Assembly (NCBI RefSeq): GCF_000512585.2
Contig: NC_089246.1
Coordinates: 124,001 to 188,000, forward strand
DNA: 64,000 bases
Direction of reading: 5' to 3'
DNA from: Kwoniella bestiolae CBS 10118
Taxonomy: Eukaryota > Basidiomycota > Tremellomycetes > Tremellales > Cryptococcaceae
Positions 10,821 through 22,238 of the stretch are shown here, in pieces. Both the position numbers and the translations under genes were made by a program. Each line of letters starts with the position of its first letter. The stretch's first letter is position 1. Under the pieces are notes generated by a model that saw only the letters and a program-made list of their open reading frames with translations, did not search any database and was not told where the DNA came from.

Positions 10821-12263
10821 ATGGTCGAACCCCATCCCGAGAACGATGACGATAACGATGATGGCACCGAATCCGAGATTGAGACCCAGACTGAATCGGA
10901 CGAAGAAGCTGGGGTCGAGACTCATCGGTACCTTCCTCGACCACTCACTCTCGACGAGCTGTTCACATCGTGGGAATACCAAGTCTACCATTGGAAGATA
11001 CAGCAGGATACGAAAGATATGAACTCGGATAGGAGGATTGTGCCGTTTGATGCTCAGTGGGTTTTGTTTTGTTTCTCCTCACCCTCACCAAATTATGGAA
11101 ACCGCGTCAATCGTCCGTTGAATAGTAGGACTGATGGTAGCTGATGCTTGCATATTGTATCACATAGTAACGAAGAACCCCTCCCACTGTACGTCACCTT
11201 CAGCCTGCATCAGCCCTAATAGCTGATCTATATACTCTCACAAGCTACGGTTACCCTCACCTTTACCCCCTCATTCGGATAGACTACTACACCCAGTCGA
11301 CCTATCAGCTCAACCACTCCTACGTCTCGCGAGCTACGAAGATACTGCTAATTCGAGATTTGCTGGATATACCTCTTGATAAGTCCATGGGACTATCTGC
11401 GGCAGGTGGGGAGCAGAGTCTGTCGGAGTTATGGGGTATCGCGCAGCAGAAGAAGAACTTGTATAAGACGGTGGAGGAGAGGTGGTACCTTGCTAGAGAG
11501 ATGAAGGATCGGGCTAATATGTGAGTGAACGTGTTCCCGTTCTTGGTCTGACGGTAAAAAGATACGTTAGCTGAAGAAATAATTTCAACACAGCCTCTTT
11601 CACTCTCGAAAGATACGAGAGGCTATCCGTTTGTACTGTCATTCATGGTTCACCCTCTGGCGTACCATATCGATGCGTTCCATAAGAAAGATCCTCAGAG
11701 GTATATGATTGCCAGCACGTGAGTCTACCTCGTTCAACGTTGAATTGCAGGTTCAGAGCTGCTCATGCTGATTGACTCAATGCTGATCTTGTAGAGAAGT
11801 CGCATTGTACAGTAACCTTCTAGCATGTATCCTACGAATCGTACAGGAGGACAGAGGTCGAAGTAGTCTACACACATTAATAACAGTATACCACCTCGGC
11901 ATAGGTTGCTGGACATGTGCTCAGACAGTTTTCTTCTCCACCACTGTCAGAGCTGTGAGGTTGTTCGGTAAGTCCATACCTTACACTACAGTACAGGCTC
12001 TTCTTATTAGTCATTCGCTGGGCTTCTGCTTATGAGTTTGTTCTATAGTAAAACGTTTAATCAGACTGCATAATCAGTTGGTCGAACTTCAACGTCAACA
12101 TCCAAATTTCGATTGCGATTGGAATACCTGGTTACCTACCGAAGAAGCAATGCGATTACCTTTCTACAGAGAGTTCCTCGAGGGGGATATTAGCGATAAT
12201 GGTTTATGTCGAGACTTGGATTCGAAGAAGGTGAATATTTTTGATGAGAGGTTCCAACCATAA
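10821..12263 (+). pseudogene. Family 1 uncharacterised protein, copy c, with a frameshift
   Basis: Starts at 10821. It has an extra acidic N-terminal stretch of about 35 residues (PENDDDNDDGTESEIE) before the family motif RYLPRPLTLDELFTSWEYQ. The 21-nt micro-exon is at 11168-11188; the core exon reads LYPLIRIDYYTQSTYQLNHS then KILLIRDLLDIPLD. The following exon begins in one frame (SRKIREAIRLYCHSWF), but the family segment LAYHIDAFHKKD continues in another frame. One base therefore seems lost near 11661. Later exons (REVALYSNLLACILRIVQED, then RLIRLHNQLVELQRQHPN) are again in frame to the TAA at 12261-12263. It may be a recent pseudogene, or the base may be a sequencing error. Function unknown. 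Confidence 0.6.
11168..11188 (+). other. Conserved 21-nt micro-exon, Family 1 copy c
   Basis: Bounded by CATAG on the left and a GTACGT donor on the right, in phase 2, with the same length as in the three paralogues. It encodes NEEPLPL with flanking codons. Confidence 0.65.
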
Positions 12264-12905
12264 TGTTACATGACATGTTGTATCGGAAGTACAGTAATGG
12301 TGTCATTTGTAGAATTGAGTCTGTGGTGTAGCTTATTTGTATTCGATCGATGTAGCTTGGCTTTTTGCTTGTACTCAGAACGTAGTGTAATCCCTTTCTA
12401 TTGAGAATGTTGTTCAGAGGTACATGCATATATCTGTAGTGATTCGTACGACGCAATTTGAGCTGACGTTATTGATATTTCTCGTATGTTATATAATATG
12501 CCAGCTACTTTTTGGATCATCTGAGCAGCTGGTTTAGGACCAGCCTTGAGAGTCAGTCACCGTCTCGCTCCTACCTCTAGGCGATACCGCCCACAGCTAC
12601 CGTTCCTTCTTCAGACAGATCGACAGCTGGCCTGTCTCCACTATATCATGAGAGAACAAAAAAGCTTTTCGACCTCAGAGATTGAGTTGCTGATCTCTCT
12701 GTCAACGTTCCTGATGCGATGTCAAGAAGACATGAGGCAAAGAATACACTGGAAGGCCGCACTGTACTTGAATGAAAGCTTAAACGGTCGATGCATCAGA
12801 GTGTACTCTATCTCTTCGTATCGACCTTTTCACACTGACATTACCTACTAGATCACCGTTCTGAGCCATACAATACCCAGATACCACTGAATCACAGTCT
12901 GAATT
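12264..12905. other. Spacer between Family 1 copies c and d
   Basis: About 640 bp with no supported gene. A 101-residue open frame (12546-12851) has no resemblance to the family or to anything recognised. The right end is the copy d promoter. Confidence 0.5.
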
Positions 12906-14204
12906 ATGGCATCTATCGAAGATCGATTTGGCACAAGACCGCTCAGAGTAGATGAGCTCTGGAAATCATGGCCTGTTCTAAAGGTTGATGGAATGTACAG
13001 AGTACTTGATGGATCGTTACCCCCCAATGCCAGGTGAGTCGGAAGACTTAGAATCAAGGCTTGTCGAGTCGTGGCGAGTTGCTGACCCCTCAGGCTAGAA
13101 ATGATCCTGTTGTTCCCGAGTCAGTACATACTATTTCCCCGCTGCATTCAAAACCCCCACACTCATTGCGACTCTACATATAATTTACGGATATAATGAC
13201 CATGGCTGTTGTCTCCATGCAGTACGACCGTACCCATCATATACCCTACCATCCGAACAGACCATTCCCTCTCGTCCAACACCCAGCTCGTATCACGTAT
13301 GAAAGTCCGTCGTCTCAAATTACAGATCGTCCGAGACATCCTGAACAGCTTTTACGATCTGTCATCGGTTGAGATCAATGTGGACTATGATGCAGCGTGG
13401 GACCTGCTCAGGTCTCCTGGGCGGTCGATGATGGGACTAGTCTGGAGGATGGATCAAGCCAGAGAGGAGAATACCAAGGGTATTGAGTGAGTTAGATTCA
13501 ATTTACTTATGAGGCGGCGTATGCTTATGCGTGTATGCACTAATAGAGCGGAAGACTACAACAAGCATAGGAAAGCGATATACCATTTTGCTCTAGGTTG
13601 GGTCCACCTTATTCCGTACCATGTTGATGCCTTTGAGGCATTATCAGATTTGAGGATGGGATTAGCTAAACTGTCAGTGACTCTGATGGGCATCGAACGA
13701 TCTGTCTTGCTGATCCTTCTTGGCATGTGCATGAACCAAGGGAGAAAGATCTATTCAGCAACATGAGGATCTGCGCCCAGCGATTGGCTGCCAGTCCGAC
13801 TATCGGTATACAATCGAAACACAACCTGTGGCGATTGAGCTATACTTCATCATTGATCAATCTCACTTCGTATTTCGCCATGACAGCGCAGGAAGTGTTC
13901 GAACATAGTGAGTCGGGTTGTCTTTCATACGATACATCTGCAGAGATGCTGCTAAAACATGCATGGACTTACTGTGCTAGTCACTCGTCTCTATGAGGTA
14001 TCCGAGGAATTGCGAAAGATACCTGATACCCCGTATGACTACCTCACTGGTCAAACCCTGTTCATCATCAGAAAAATGGAGGATTTTGTCGATGGGAAGC
14101 CAAAGGATCTTGAGCTGTGGTTTTTGGATCGCAAGGTGTCTTTGAGAGAGAGAAGAAGGTTGGAAAGTCAGGAGATAAGGAGACTCGAGCTTCGTGAGAT
14201 GTAA
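12906..14204 (+). CDS. Family 1 uncharacterised protein, copy d
   Basis: Function unknown. Starts at 12906 with MASIEDRFGTRPLRVDELWK and ends at 14204 (LESQEIRRLELREM). Exons: first exon; micro-exon 13099-13119; core exon (IIYPTIRTDHSLSSNTQL, RRLKLQIVRDILNS); an exon with KAIYHFALGWVHLIPYHVDA; a helical exon beginning LFSNMRICAQRLAAS; and a C-terminal exon (TRLYEVSEELRKIPDTPYD) with a highly charged, probably coiled tail. All joins made by eye stay in frame. No signal peptide or membrane segment. It is the last of three same-strand copies, spaced about 0.6 kb apart. Confidence 0.72.
13099..13119 (+). other. Conserved 21-nt micro-exon, Family 1 copy d
   Basis: Acceptor GGCTAG and donor GTCAGT bound 21 bases in phase 2. 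An alternative acceptor five bases upstream (CTCAG) would break the phase, so the paralogues decide the choice. Confidence 0.6.
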
Positions 14205-15326
14205 CACTGAGGGATGGTGATGAAACGCCACTTTTGGTACAGAATTCCCATCAGTCATCAGTGGCCTATCATTATGTACATTATATGTTGGGATGCGTGT
14301 ATGGTATCCTCGAACATTCCGGTCATCTCATTATAGTCACGGCCGCAGCTCCATATAGTACAATCCAATCCTCAACTAAGCAAGGGAGGAAATCATCATT
14401 CGAGTGTACAAGGCAATCAGGCGTTCTTGCTTGTTGAGCCTATAAGAAAAGCAGACATAAAGCAGACGTTTGAGTGAACAAAACAACTGGTTAAGAGGAG
14501 GAACCTGAAGGTCGTTAAGATTGGTGGTGCCTCGAAAGATACAAAAGAGAGTAAAATTAGACACAAAGTAATATAGTTCTCCTGTCGATCTCAGTTTAGT
14601 TCAATATCCTCACGCCCTGAACTGGCCTGTGCCACTCTTGTTAGTGGGCTGTCTCATACGTACACGATCGAGAGAACTCGATTCTCCAAAACATCAGATT
14701 CAAATATTACAGGCCGAAAGGGCGTGTCCAGACCAAAGACTTTCTCTCGTACCTGTCCAGTAGGCACTATACTGATACATGATAAGCAATCAAGAGAATG
14801 TGCCGCTACTCGCTCCATGACATGCATCCTCGCCCCCAGGTCTGACTCTACTAAGACCTGTGGCTGTTCCGTTTGTTCTCATCTTTCTCTAAATTTGGGT
14901 CTTGATTGTCCTACCACTCACGTCGTTAGAGATGGTAGATTGAAGCAATATCCTACAGAAGTCAGTCTCCACGGGTGGGATAACGGCAGTCAAGTACGTT
15001 GTTGGCCTAGATCCACGGAGAGTGCACACGTAATGAGGAAGAAAAGGGGTGAATGAGGTGACGGGAGATAGGCGAGAGGCGAGACAGGGGAGGAGGGAGA
15101 CATGGGGCGAAACGAAGGCGAGTCGCATGGGGTCTGTGGAATTGTCTGTTCGATGATTTTACTGAATGATAGGCCGCAACGACGTCAGTAAGTAAAGAGT
15201 ATGGTGACGCCACAAAACCACAAAAACAACACTCTTGGCCCGATACTATCGCACATGAACCTATTCTTACATACAGTACACTCTGTATAAATTGGAACCC
15301 AATTACCAGTCATCACCCAAGACCCA
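14205..15326. other. Convergent intergenic region
   Basis: About 1.1 kb between the 3' ends of Family 1 copy d and the CK2 beta gene. A 110-residue open frame at 14724-15056 shows no known motif, and an overlapping antisense frame exists. I see nothing I can support as a gene. Confidence 0.45.
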
Positions 15327-16795
15327 TCACGCCGCCTGAGAAGCTATCGTCTGTCCGGCTCCTGCCCCTCCCTCCTCTTCCTCCTCGCTCTCTTCCTCAT
15401 CCACCTCATCATCCTCATCATCAAACAACCGTCCTTTCGTCTTTCCTGCCCCTCCACCACCAAGCATCAAATCGTCCTTCTCGTCCGATATGTTGGTATC
15501 AGATATGAACCTCCCCTTCCAATCTACTTTATCCAAATCATCGAACCGTTCTGGTCTCTCCCTCAACCACTTCATCCTTGGTCCGCTCCGTGCTCTTTCA
15601 GACACTTTGAATCCGTATATCCTTGGGACATACACTTTCCCCAAAGCTGGTTTTTGACCACCGAAGGTATTGGGGTTGGTGAGTGTTACGCCGCCTACGG
15701 GGGACTCTGAGGGAGATACTCTGGATGAAGATGATGCTTGGGGGTTGGTGTTGGAGGTTGCGAAGAATGGTGCGGAGAGGAGTTCGGGGTATTGTTGGAA
15801 GAATAGAGGGGAGAAGGTCGTGCCGAAGAAGGCGCCTATGTAAATTTTGGGTTGAGATTAGCATTTCGTCATTTGAAAGTATTGAGTTGATGGATGTTGT
15901 AGGATAAGATGGACGTACCATCTACACTAGCGTATTTGCTACTTGGTGGAGTGTATATATCACCGCAGTTTGGGCAATATAGCTTGACTGTATCTATTCC
16001 TGGCATATCTGCTCGTCCACATGGTAAGACCGGTGTTGCGTGACAGAAGACTCGAGGACATGCACCGAAATGACCTGCTTCGTATTTCTCAACCTGCAGC
16101 ATGTGATGATTATCAGCACTGGACGGACCCATTGTGGGTGATTGTAGAATGTGAAATCGAGGCAGACTCACCATACATGACAGTCCAACTTTAGTCAAGA
16201 TGAACCGTTGATGTACTAAGCCGTATAGTAATTCTGCTGAGCTTTCCACTATCGACACGTCTGGTATCTTTGACGAGTCTTCCTCTGAGATTGGAAGACA
16301 TTAGATCAGCTTCTGGTTTTCATCTGTACAAGGAAGCTGAGATAGGAACACATACCCGGTTCAACATCCAATATCATCTCTAATGCTTCTTTGAAGAATG
16401 GTACCATCGCTTGTAGGCCTGTTATACAATAGGTTATCAGCTAGATATTCAGCGTCAGGAGATGAGTATAGCTCACCTGTCAAGTTAAAGTCATCTTCTA
16501 TGAAATCCTCGTGTACATCACAGAAGTAATCGTGTCCTGGTAATGAGGTGTACCAATTCTGAATGAAATCGATATCAGCTTTTTGATCATACACAGCGAA
16601 CGACTGGACAGCTAACTCACTATCCAGGTCAAAGTTGATGTTGCGGTTGAGCTCGCTTGGGATGACGAGTCTATGAGAGGAGACCATCAGTATGATCCAG
16701 AATGTAGCTTGATTGCACTCGAGTAACATACCAAAAGCTTCTTCCTCCTCCAACTCATCTGGGTCTAGTTCGACTGGGGGTGCTGAAGATGCCAT
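15327..16795 (-). CDS. CKB1/CKB2: Casein kinase 2 regulatory (beta) subunit
   Basis: Starts at 16795 (MASSAPPVELDPDELEEEEA, an acidic N-terminus) and ends at 15327. Four or more introns are removed by eye. The CK2 beta signature follows: NWYTSLPGHDYFCDVHEDF, then IEDDFNLTGL, VPFFKEALEMILDVEP and ESSAELLYGLVHQRFILTK. The zinc-binding part is KYEAGHFGACPRVFCHA with KLYCPNCGDIYTPPSSKY, giving the expected CX4C and CX2C pairs. The homodimer and catalytic-subunit docking tail reads KVYVPRIYGFKV. A serine-rich insert and an acidic C-terminal tail (DEDDEVDEEESEEEEEGG) are longer than in the human protein. It stabilises and targets CK2 alpha in nucleus and cytoplasm. Divergent from GDI1. Confidence 0.93.
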
Positions 16796-17233
16796 GTTGG
16801 TGGTGTTCGAGGCGTCAATTCGGGTTGATGTCAGTCAAGCTGAGGTATCTCTTGTATGTATGATGATGGTGTATCTGCCCAAGGTTGGTATCAACAATCA
16901 ACAATAAATGTCAAGTTGCACTCGTTGATGTTAATCTTTCATCAAACTAACATGGCCGTTGCCGTAAGGTGTTGAATCGTTATCTATCATGCCACTGTTC
17001 GGGAATACGGTGATATGAGACCACGTGGTGACATTGGGTCGTTGCGTCATCATGAAGCAGAGAGTAGAAAGAGAGTAGAGATCTGTGCGTGTCACTGTGT
17101 TGTATACTACGCGTTGTAGACTTGTGACCATCTACCTGTCTGTCTATCTCTTTCTTTCATTCAGTTTGATATTCTTATCTTCCCTCTTCGTATCGACCTC
17201 TCTCCTCAGTAAAAGCAGACACATCAAGTCAAT
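16796..17233. promoter_or_regulatory. Shared upstream region of CK2 beta and GDI1
   Basis: A 438-bp divergent spacer with a CT-rich tract (about 17130-17210) just upstream of GDI1. No TATA box is obvious, as is usual for housekeeping genes. Confidence 0.45.
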
Positions 17234-19290
17234 ATGGATGAAGAGTACGACGTAAGTGGTCATCCACATCTATCTCCTCTCTCAACCCCGGATCTGGACT
17301 ATCGCCCATGATCAGATCGCTCAAGTGAAGAAAGGACCTCATTCCCCTTCACTACCATCGTCTCAGCTGAATGAGGATGGGAACTATGCTGACATATTGG
17401 CTTACTCACCCCTCACAGGTCATCGTCTTGGTAAGCTTTCAAAGTTTTGAATGGGACTCCAACCAAGTAGCTAATTGACTCGTCATAGGGTACCGGTCTT
17501 ACCGAATGTATCCTCTCTGGATTACTCTCAGTAGATGGCCAAAAGGTGCTTCACATGGATAGAAACGACTACTACGGTGGTGACAGTGCTTCGCTGAACT
17601 TGACTCAGGTGGGTTGGGTTGTCCTTCTCGCCCGGCTGTAATGTACATCCCTATCTTGACCCACTTCACATCCTTTCTTTCGCTGCTCCTCCGCGGACAC
17701 CACACTAACCCATCCCTTTACCGCAGCTCTACCAGAAATTCCGAAACTCCCCTCCCCCCGAAGCCCTCCAACTCGGACGAGACAGGGACTACGCTGTCGA
17801 CCTTATTCCTAAATTCATCCTCTCTTCAGGTGAACTCACTCGAATGTTGGTCCACACCGACGTCACTCGATACCTCGAATTCAAGGTCATCGCCGGTTCT
17901 TACGTCTACAGAGATGGGAAGATTTCCAAGGTGCCCAGTTCAGAGATGGAGGCTGTCATGTCGCCCTTGATGGGTTTCTTCGAGAAGAGGAGAGCTCAGA
18001 AGTTCTTCTCGTACCTGCAATATTGGAAGGAGGACGATCCCGCTACTCATCAAGGTGAGTTGGTTTTACGTTTCTTTAAAGATAGCATCCCTTGCTCATC
18101 GATTACTCGCTACTAAGCTGCTGAATGCTTTTAATGACAAAGGTGCTGACAGATTGATCTGACCTAGGCTTCGACGTCAACAAGAGCAGTATGAAGGATC
18201 TCTACGCCAAATTCGGGTTGGAAGCGGGAACTCAAGATTTCGTTGGTCATGCTATGGCCTTGTGGCTCGATGATGAGTGAGTATTTCATTTTCCTTTTTG
18301 CATTGATCGGCACTAGTCGAGCTGAAATCTCTCGACCCCTATCCCAGCTACATCACCAAACCCGCCCGACAAACCGTCGACCGAATCATCCTCTACACCC
18401 AATCAATGGCCCGATACGGTAAATCACCCTACATCTACCCATTGTACGGTCTGGGTGAACTCCCCCAAGCCTTCGCGAGATTATCGGCCATCTATGGAGG
18501 TACATACATGTTGGATAAGAAGATCGAGTCTGTCAACGTAGATCCCGACACTGGTTATTTCACTGGCGTCACCTCTGGCGGAGAGACTGTAAAAGCTAAG
18601 AAAGTTATTGGTGATCCCTCGTACTTCGGTGCAGGACAGGATATAACTGAAGGAGGTAAACTTAGAGTGGTCGAGACTGGTAAAGTGATCAGGGCGATCT
18701 GTATACTCAAACACCCTATACCTGGTACGGATAATGCGGATTCAGCACAGATTATCATTCCTCAGAACCAGGTCGGCAGGAAGAATGGTAAGTTTGCTTA
18801 ACTGATATACCAGGATCAGCTGCTCCATCAGAGGTCTGTCCATTTAGCTGACTTGCCCTCTCTCATTCAGATATCTACATTGCTGCTGTTTCGTCGGCTC
18901 ACAACGTCGCAGCTGCAAACGTCTGGATCGCCATTGTGTCTACTATCGTCGAGACTTCCGTACCTGAGAGAGAGATCTTACCTGGATTACAACTATTAGG
19001 CAACGTCGTTGATAAGTGAGTGATATTTTCACTCAATCTGATATAAACCGCTATGTTTCCTGATACGAGGGTCCTGCTGACTTTTCTCGTCTCGATCCAC
19101 CAGATTCATGTCCATTACCCCACTCTACGCCCCAACTTCCCCAGGAACAAACGATAACATCTTCATCACCAAGTCGTACGACGCCACTTCGCACTTTGAG
19201 ACCGTCGTTGAGGACGTCTCGGACGTCTGGCAACGAGTCAAGGGAGAGAAGTTGGTTTTGAAGAAGAGGGAAACTGAGATTGAAGCGTAG
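17234..19290 (+). CDS. GDI1: Rab GDP dissociation inhibitor (GDI)
   Basis: Start at 17234 (MDEEYD, then intron) and stop TAG at 19288-19290, about 450 residues over nine or so exons, as usual for the family. Conserved regions are clear: YDVIVLGTGLTECILSGLLS with HMDRNDYYGG (SCR1), KFILSSGELTRMLVHTDVTR, KFFSYLQYW, DFVGHAMALW and SPYIYPLYGLGELPQAFARL. Later come SAQIIIPQNQVGRKNDIYIA and FMSITPLYAP. GDI extracts GDP-bound, prenylated Rab/Ypt GTPases from membranes and keeps them soluble for vesicle traffic; it is normally essential. The first coding exon is only about 18 nt. Confidence 0.96.
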
Positions 19291-19564
19291 TTGTGCTTCA
19301 ACAGTATGAAATGTGTGGTTAGTCGGATGCATCAGTATTTGTTTGGTCAGGTTTGATGAGATTAATATGATTTACGTAGTTTGTCTTTTGTAGATTACAT
19401 GTATGGTTTGGTTCTTTCAAGTTCAGGTTCGTTGACCCTTGGCTGCCTCCAGATTGACACCCGTACATGATGAAATGCGTGCATGTCCGACGACTCCCGA
19501 GATATGAGCAGAGCAGTATCGAAGGCAAAAGAGGGGAAGTATTATAGAGTATCCAGCCATCCTT

Positions 19565-20598
19565 CTAATGCGTTCGAGCTTTGGCACCTGTAACGTCAAA
19601 GGAAGACGAATTAGTTCGAATGACCTGATCTACCAATGAGAATAAGGAATGTTTATCACTCACCATCCACATACATGTTCCTCGTTGCTGATGGAAGGGT
19701 AGCTACCATCCCGTCCAATTCCTTGGTAAGCTTTACCTGACATCCTAGTCGGGATCTATATCAGAATCATAAGATCAGTCAGAATATCCCATCATTCCTG
19801 GAAGAGACCATATTGGTTATAGATAAAAGAAAATTGTGAGCGACAATGGGAGGTGTACTCACGTATCCTCCAATCCAAATGCCAGATCCAACATATCGTT
19901 CTCCTCGTCATCCGGCTCGGGGAGCTTGTCGTAGTTCTCTGGATCTATTATGACGTGGCAGGTCGAACATGCTACTGAACCTTCGCACGCGCCTGTAATG
20001 ACGATAGTGGTCAGAGTCAGACGAGATTCACTTTAAAGACAGCGCGATAATGATAGTGATATTGGTAGGTATGATGGATATCGGCTTGGACAGTACAAAG
20101 AAGGACAATGCTCACCCTCCAGATCCACGTCGTACTCATGTGCCAAACTTAGAATATCGTCCCCTTCGTTACCCTCTATCGTCTTGATTTCCTGTCCTTT
20201 TGAATCTTTGAATATCAATTTGATCCTGTATCGCAATACGAGTTTCATATTCGTCAGCTGATGTTCCAAGGGAAATAAACCGGGCGAATGATCATTGATG
20301 TTAATTGAAAAGATCAGCTCACCCAGTCCCAGGTTCAGGCCTCGTTATCTCCCCATGCTGCCTTGCTACCGATACATCCAGAATATACATAAGCCTAAGT
20401 CTCCTCTTGAATGCGACGTAACTTGAACTCACGCAATGTAGTATGCAGACTCCTCTTCTTCAGACTAGATCCCAGTATCGGCTTGATGATACTTGTCCGC
20501 ACAGGGGCAGGGGTAGATACTGAGATGGGAGATATTCTGGTATGGATGTGTCGGACATTGCGAAGGGGTCGAAGGAGGTTCATCGATGAGCGTGACAT
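19565..20598 (-). CDS. YAH1: Mitochondrial adrenodoxin-type [2Fe-2S] ferredoxin
   Basis: Start at 20598 (MSRSSMNLLRPLRNVRHIHT), a basic, serine-rich presequence suited to mitochondrial import; stop TAG at 19565-19567. An upstream ATG at 20721 is in frame but gives a poorer targeting sequence. The mature part contains RIKLIFKDSKGQEIKTIEGN, DILSLAHEYDVDLEG, the cluster-binding CEGSVACSTCHVII (C-x5-C-x2-C), acidic DPENYDKLPEPDDEENDML for partner docking, and SRLGCQVKLT with the fourth cysteine. It should receive electrons from adrenodoxin reductase (Arh1) and serve iron-sulfur cluster assembly and heme A synthesis. The genome strand places it divergent from the first Family 2 gene. Confidence 0.92.
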
Positions 20599-21580
20599 TG
20601 TTGATGTGTTCGCTTGGACTTGATTATGTTCGAGAGGTGAGCTGATGTGCTGAGATATCTCGGGTCGGTGCAGAGCAGAGCCTAGTTGGATGATATTCAG
20701 TATGTGTCGAGAGAAGTACAAGATGACGATGATGACAGCGGTGTTTATGAAGAGAAAAACAAAACATTTCGAGTAATTCTACTCGTAAATCTCAAAAGTG
20801 AAATCGAGACGAGTTAATTCGGCAAACCGCACATGTTACAGATCACACGGAGATTGGATGTAATCTCCGCTTAACAGGCTTTGCTTTGCCTGTTCGGTGA
20901 GATGCATGTGGTTCTGCCACTCTTCGATCATTCGATGGCTATGTAATTCATCCTAATGGGTTTCTAGGGCCCTCACTGATTCTATCCAAGTTTGCAATGC
21001 TCCTATCCAGGATATGAAATAAATGCGACGATCGATATGAAAGGAACGTGAATTCAGTCTCTTTGCAATTTAATATGAGAACGGTAAGCTCAGACTATGG
21101 CCCTGCCCTCCCTTTGTTCTGAGTACAGTACTGCTCGCATGACATGGTTCGATCTTTGTGGAGCAGGTAGGACAAGATTGTGTAATTTAAACCCACAGGA
21201 AAAAGGAGAGAACTCTACCATCCTTTGCCGAGTGATCACGCAGTTTGTTCAATTGATTGACTAACCAGCCAAGTAAGGGAGGATTCATCATTGCCCCATG
21301 TGACGTATCATTGCGACTTATGATTGCCGTTACTCCTTTGACAACCACTCTTGATCTCCATCATTGATAGGAGATGAATACGTCTCCAGATCGTCATTGT
21401 GCAATCGCAGTTGACCAACGTCTCCTGCAATACATGACCGATTTGAGCAAAAAAACGTATCAAAAGGCGCTTTCCCATGGGTGACTACAGTAGTCGAACT
21501 AACTAACCCCACACCAACATCTTTTCGTTGTTCCCAAGCACTGTAGAGTATAAAGTCATCTCACATACTGCACAAACAAT
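20599..21580. other. Divergent intergenic region, ferredoxin and Family 2
   Basis: About 980 bp with no supported gene. It holds the ferredoxin upstream region on the left and the promoter of Family 2 copy A on the right, including a TATA box at 21549-21555. Confidence 0.5.
21549..21555 (+). promoter_or_regulatory. TATA box of Family 2 copy A
   Basis: TATAAAG lies 32 bp upstream of the ATG at 21581. The spacing leaves almost no 5' leader if this box is used. Confidence 0.4.
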
Positions 21581-22238
21581 ATGCCTTCTCCCCTCGCCCT
21601 ATTCGGAGTATTATCCACCTTCGTACCCCTGCTAGTTCAGAGTGTACCAATCGACGTGTCCGTCCCATCATGGACGATCGTCCGACCCTATAATTCACCT
21701 TCCACCCGCGTCGTAGGTAGTAACAAGCTCACAGGCGATCTTAACGATGGAGATAACAAATATGTATTCTATTACGATGTTTACGAGAAGACTTTCTCGG
21801 CTGCAGATGATTTTCATACAGGTAAAGAACCGTACTTTACCCTATCCGTGAGTTGAGTTGCTCCTCGGATCTGCTTCGCCACAATTCTTGTTGCGCACGA
21901 AAATATCATGGTGCGGGCACATAACGTGACGGGGTGGTTGTCACTGACTATTTTGAATATACAGTGTGTCCTGGAGAGAAAGGAAGGACCAGACACCCCA
22001 TCCCAATTCGTTCTTGAGAGACAGTCGAAATGGGTCTCGGGAGCTTTCGGCGGGAATCTCAGATTGAGATGCCCCAAAGAGGAATTCAAATGTCTTAGAG
22101 ATAAATGTGAGGGCGAATATGCGCTACCTGAGGGAGACGTCAACACTGTGAGTCCTTATTTGACCTGCGCTATCTGATGATGAGTTTCGGACGCCATGGG
22201 CTGATGGCGATGTGGACCATGTCCAGGATAATCTCTGA
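21581..22238 (+). CDS. Family 2 small secreted protein, copy A (divergent member)
   Basis: Function unknown. Start at 21581; residues 1-22 (MPSPLALFGVLSTFVPLLVQ plus SV) form a clear signal peptide. Exon 1 ends at EPYFTLS. Exon 2 starts with a cysteine (CVLERKEG) after an intron at the same place as in its paralogues, and contains SQFVLERQSKWVSGAFGGN, RCPKEEFKCLRDKCEGEY and LPEGDVNT. A GTGAGT donor follows at 22148; the last exon is uncertain, and a short one ending TGA at 22238 would fit. The cysteine pattern resembles the family (C...C...C-E-G-E-Y...LP), but residue identity is low. It begins the four-copy tandem run. Confidence 0.6.

Noticed and set aside
14724..15056. 110-codon open frame with many cysteines
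   Set aside because: No signal peptide, no family match, and an antisense frame of similar length; probably chance.
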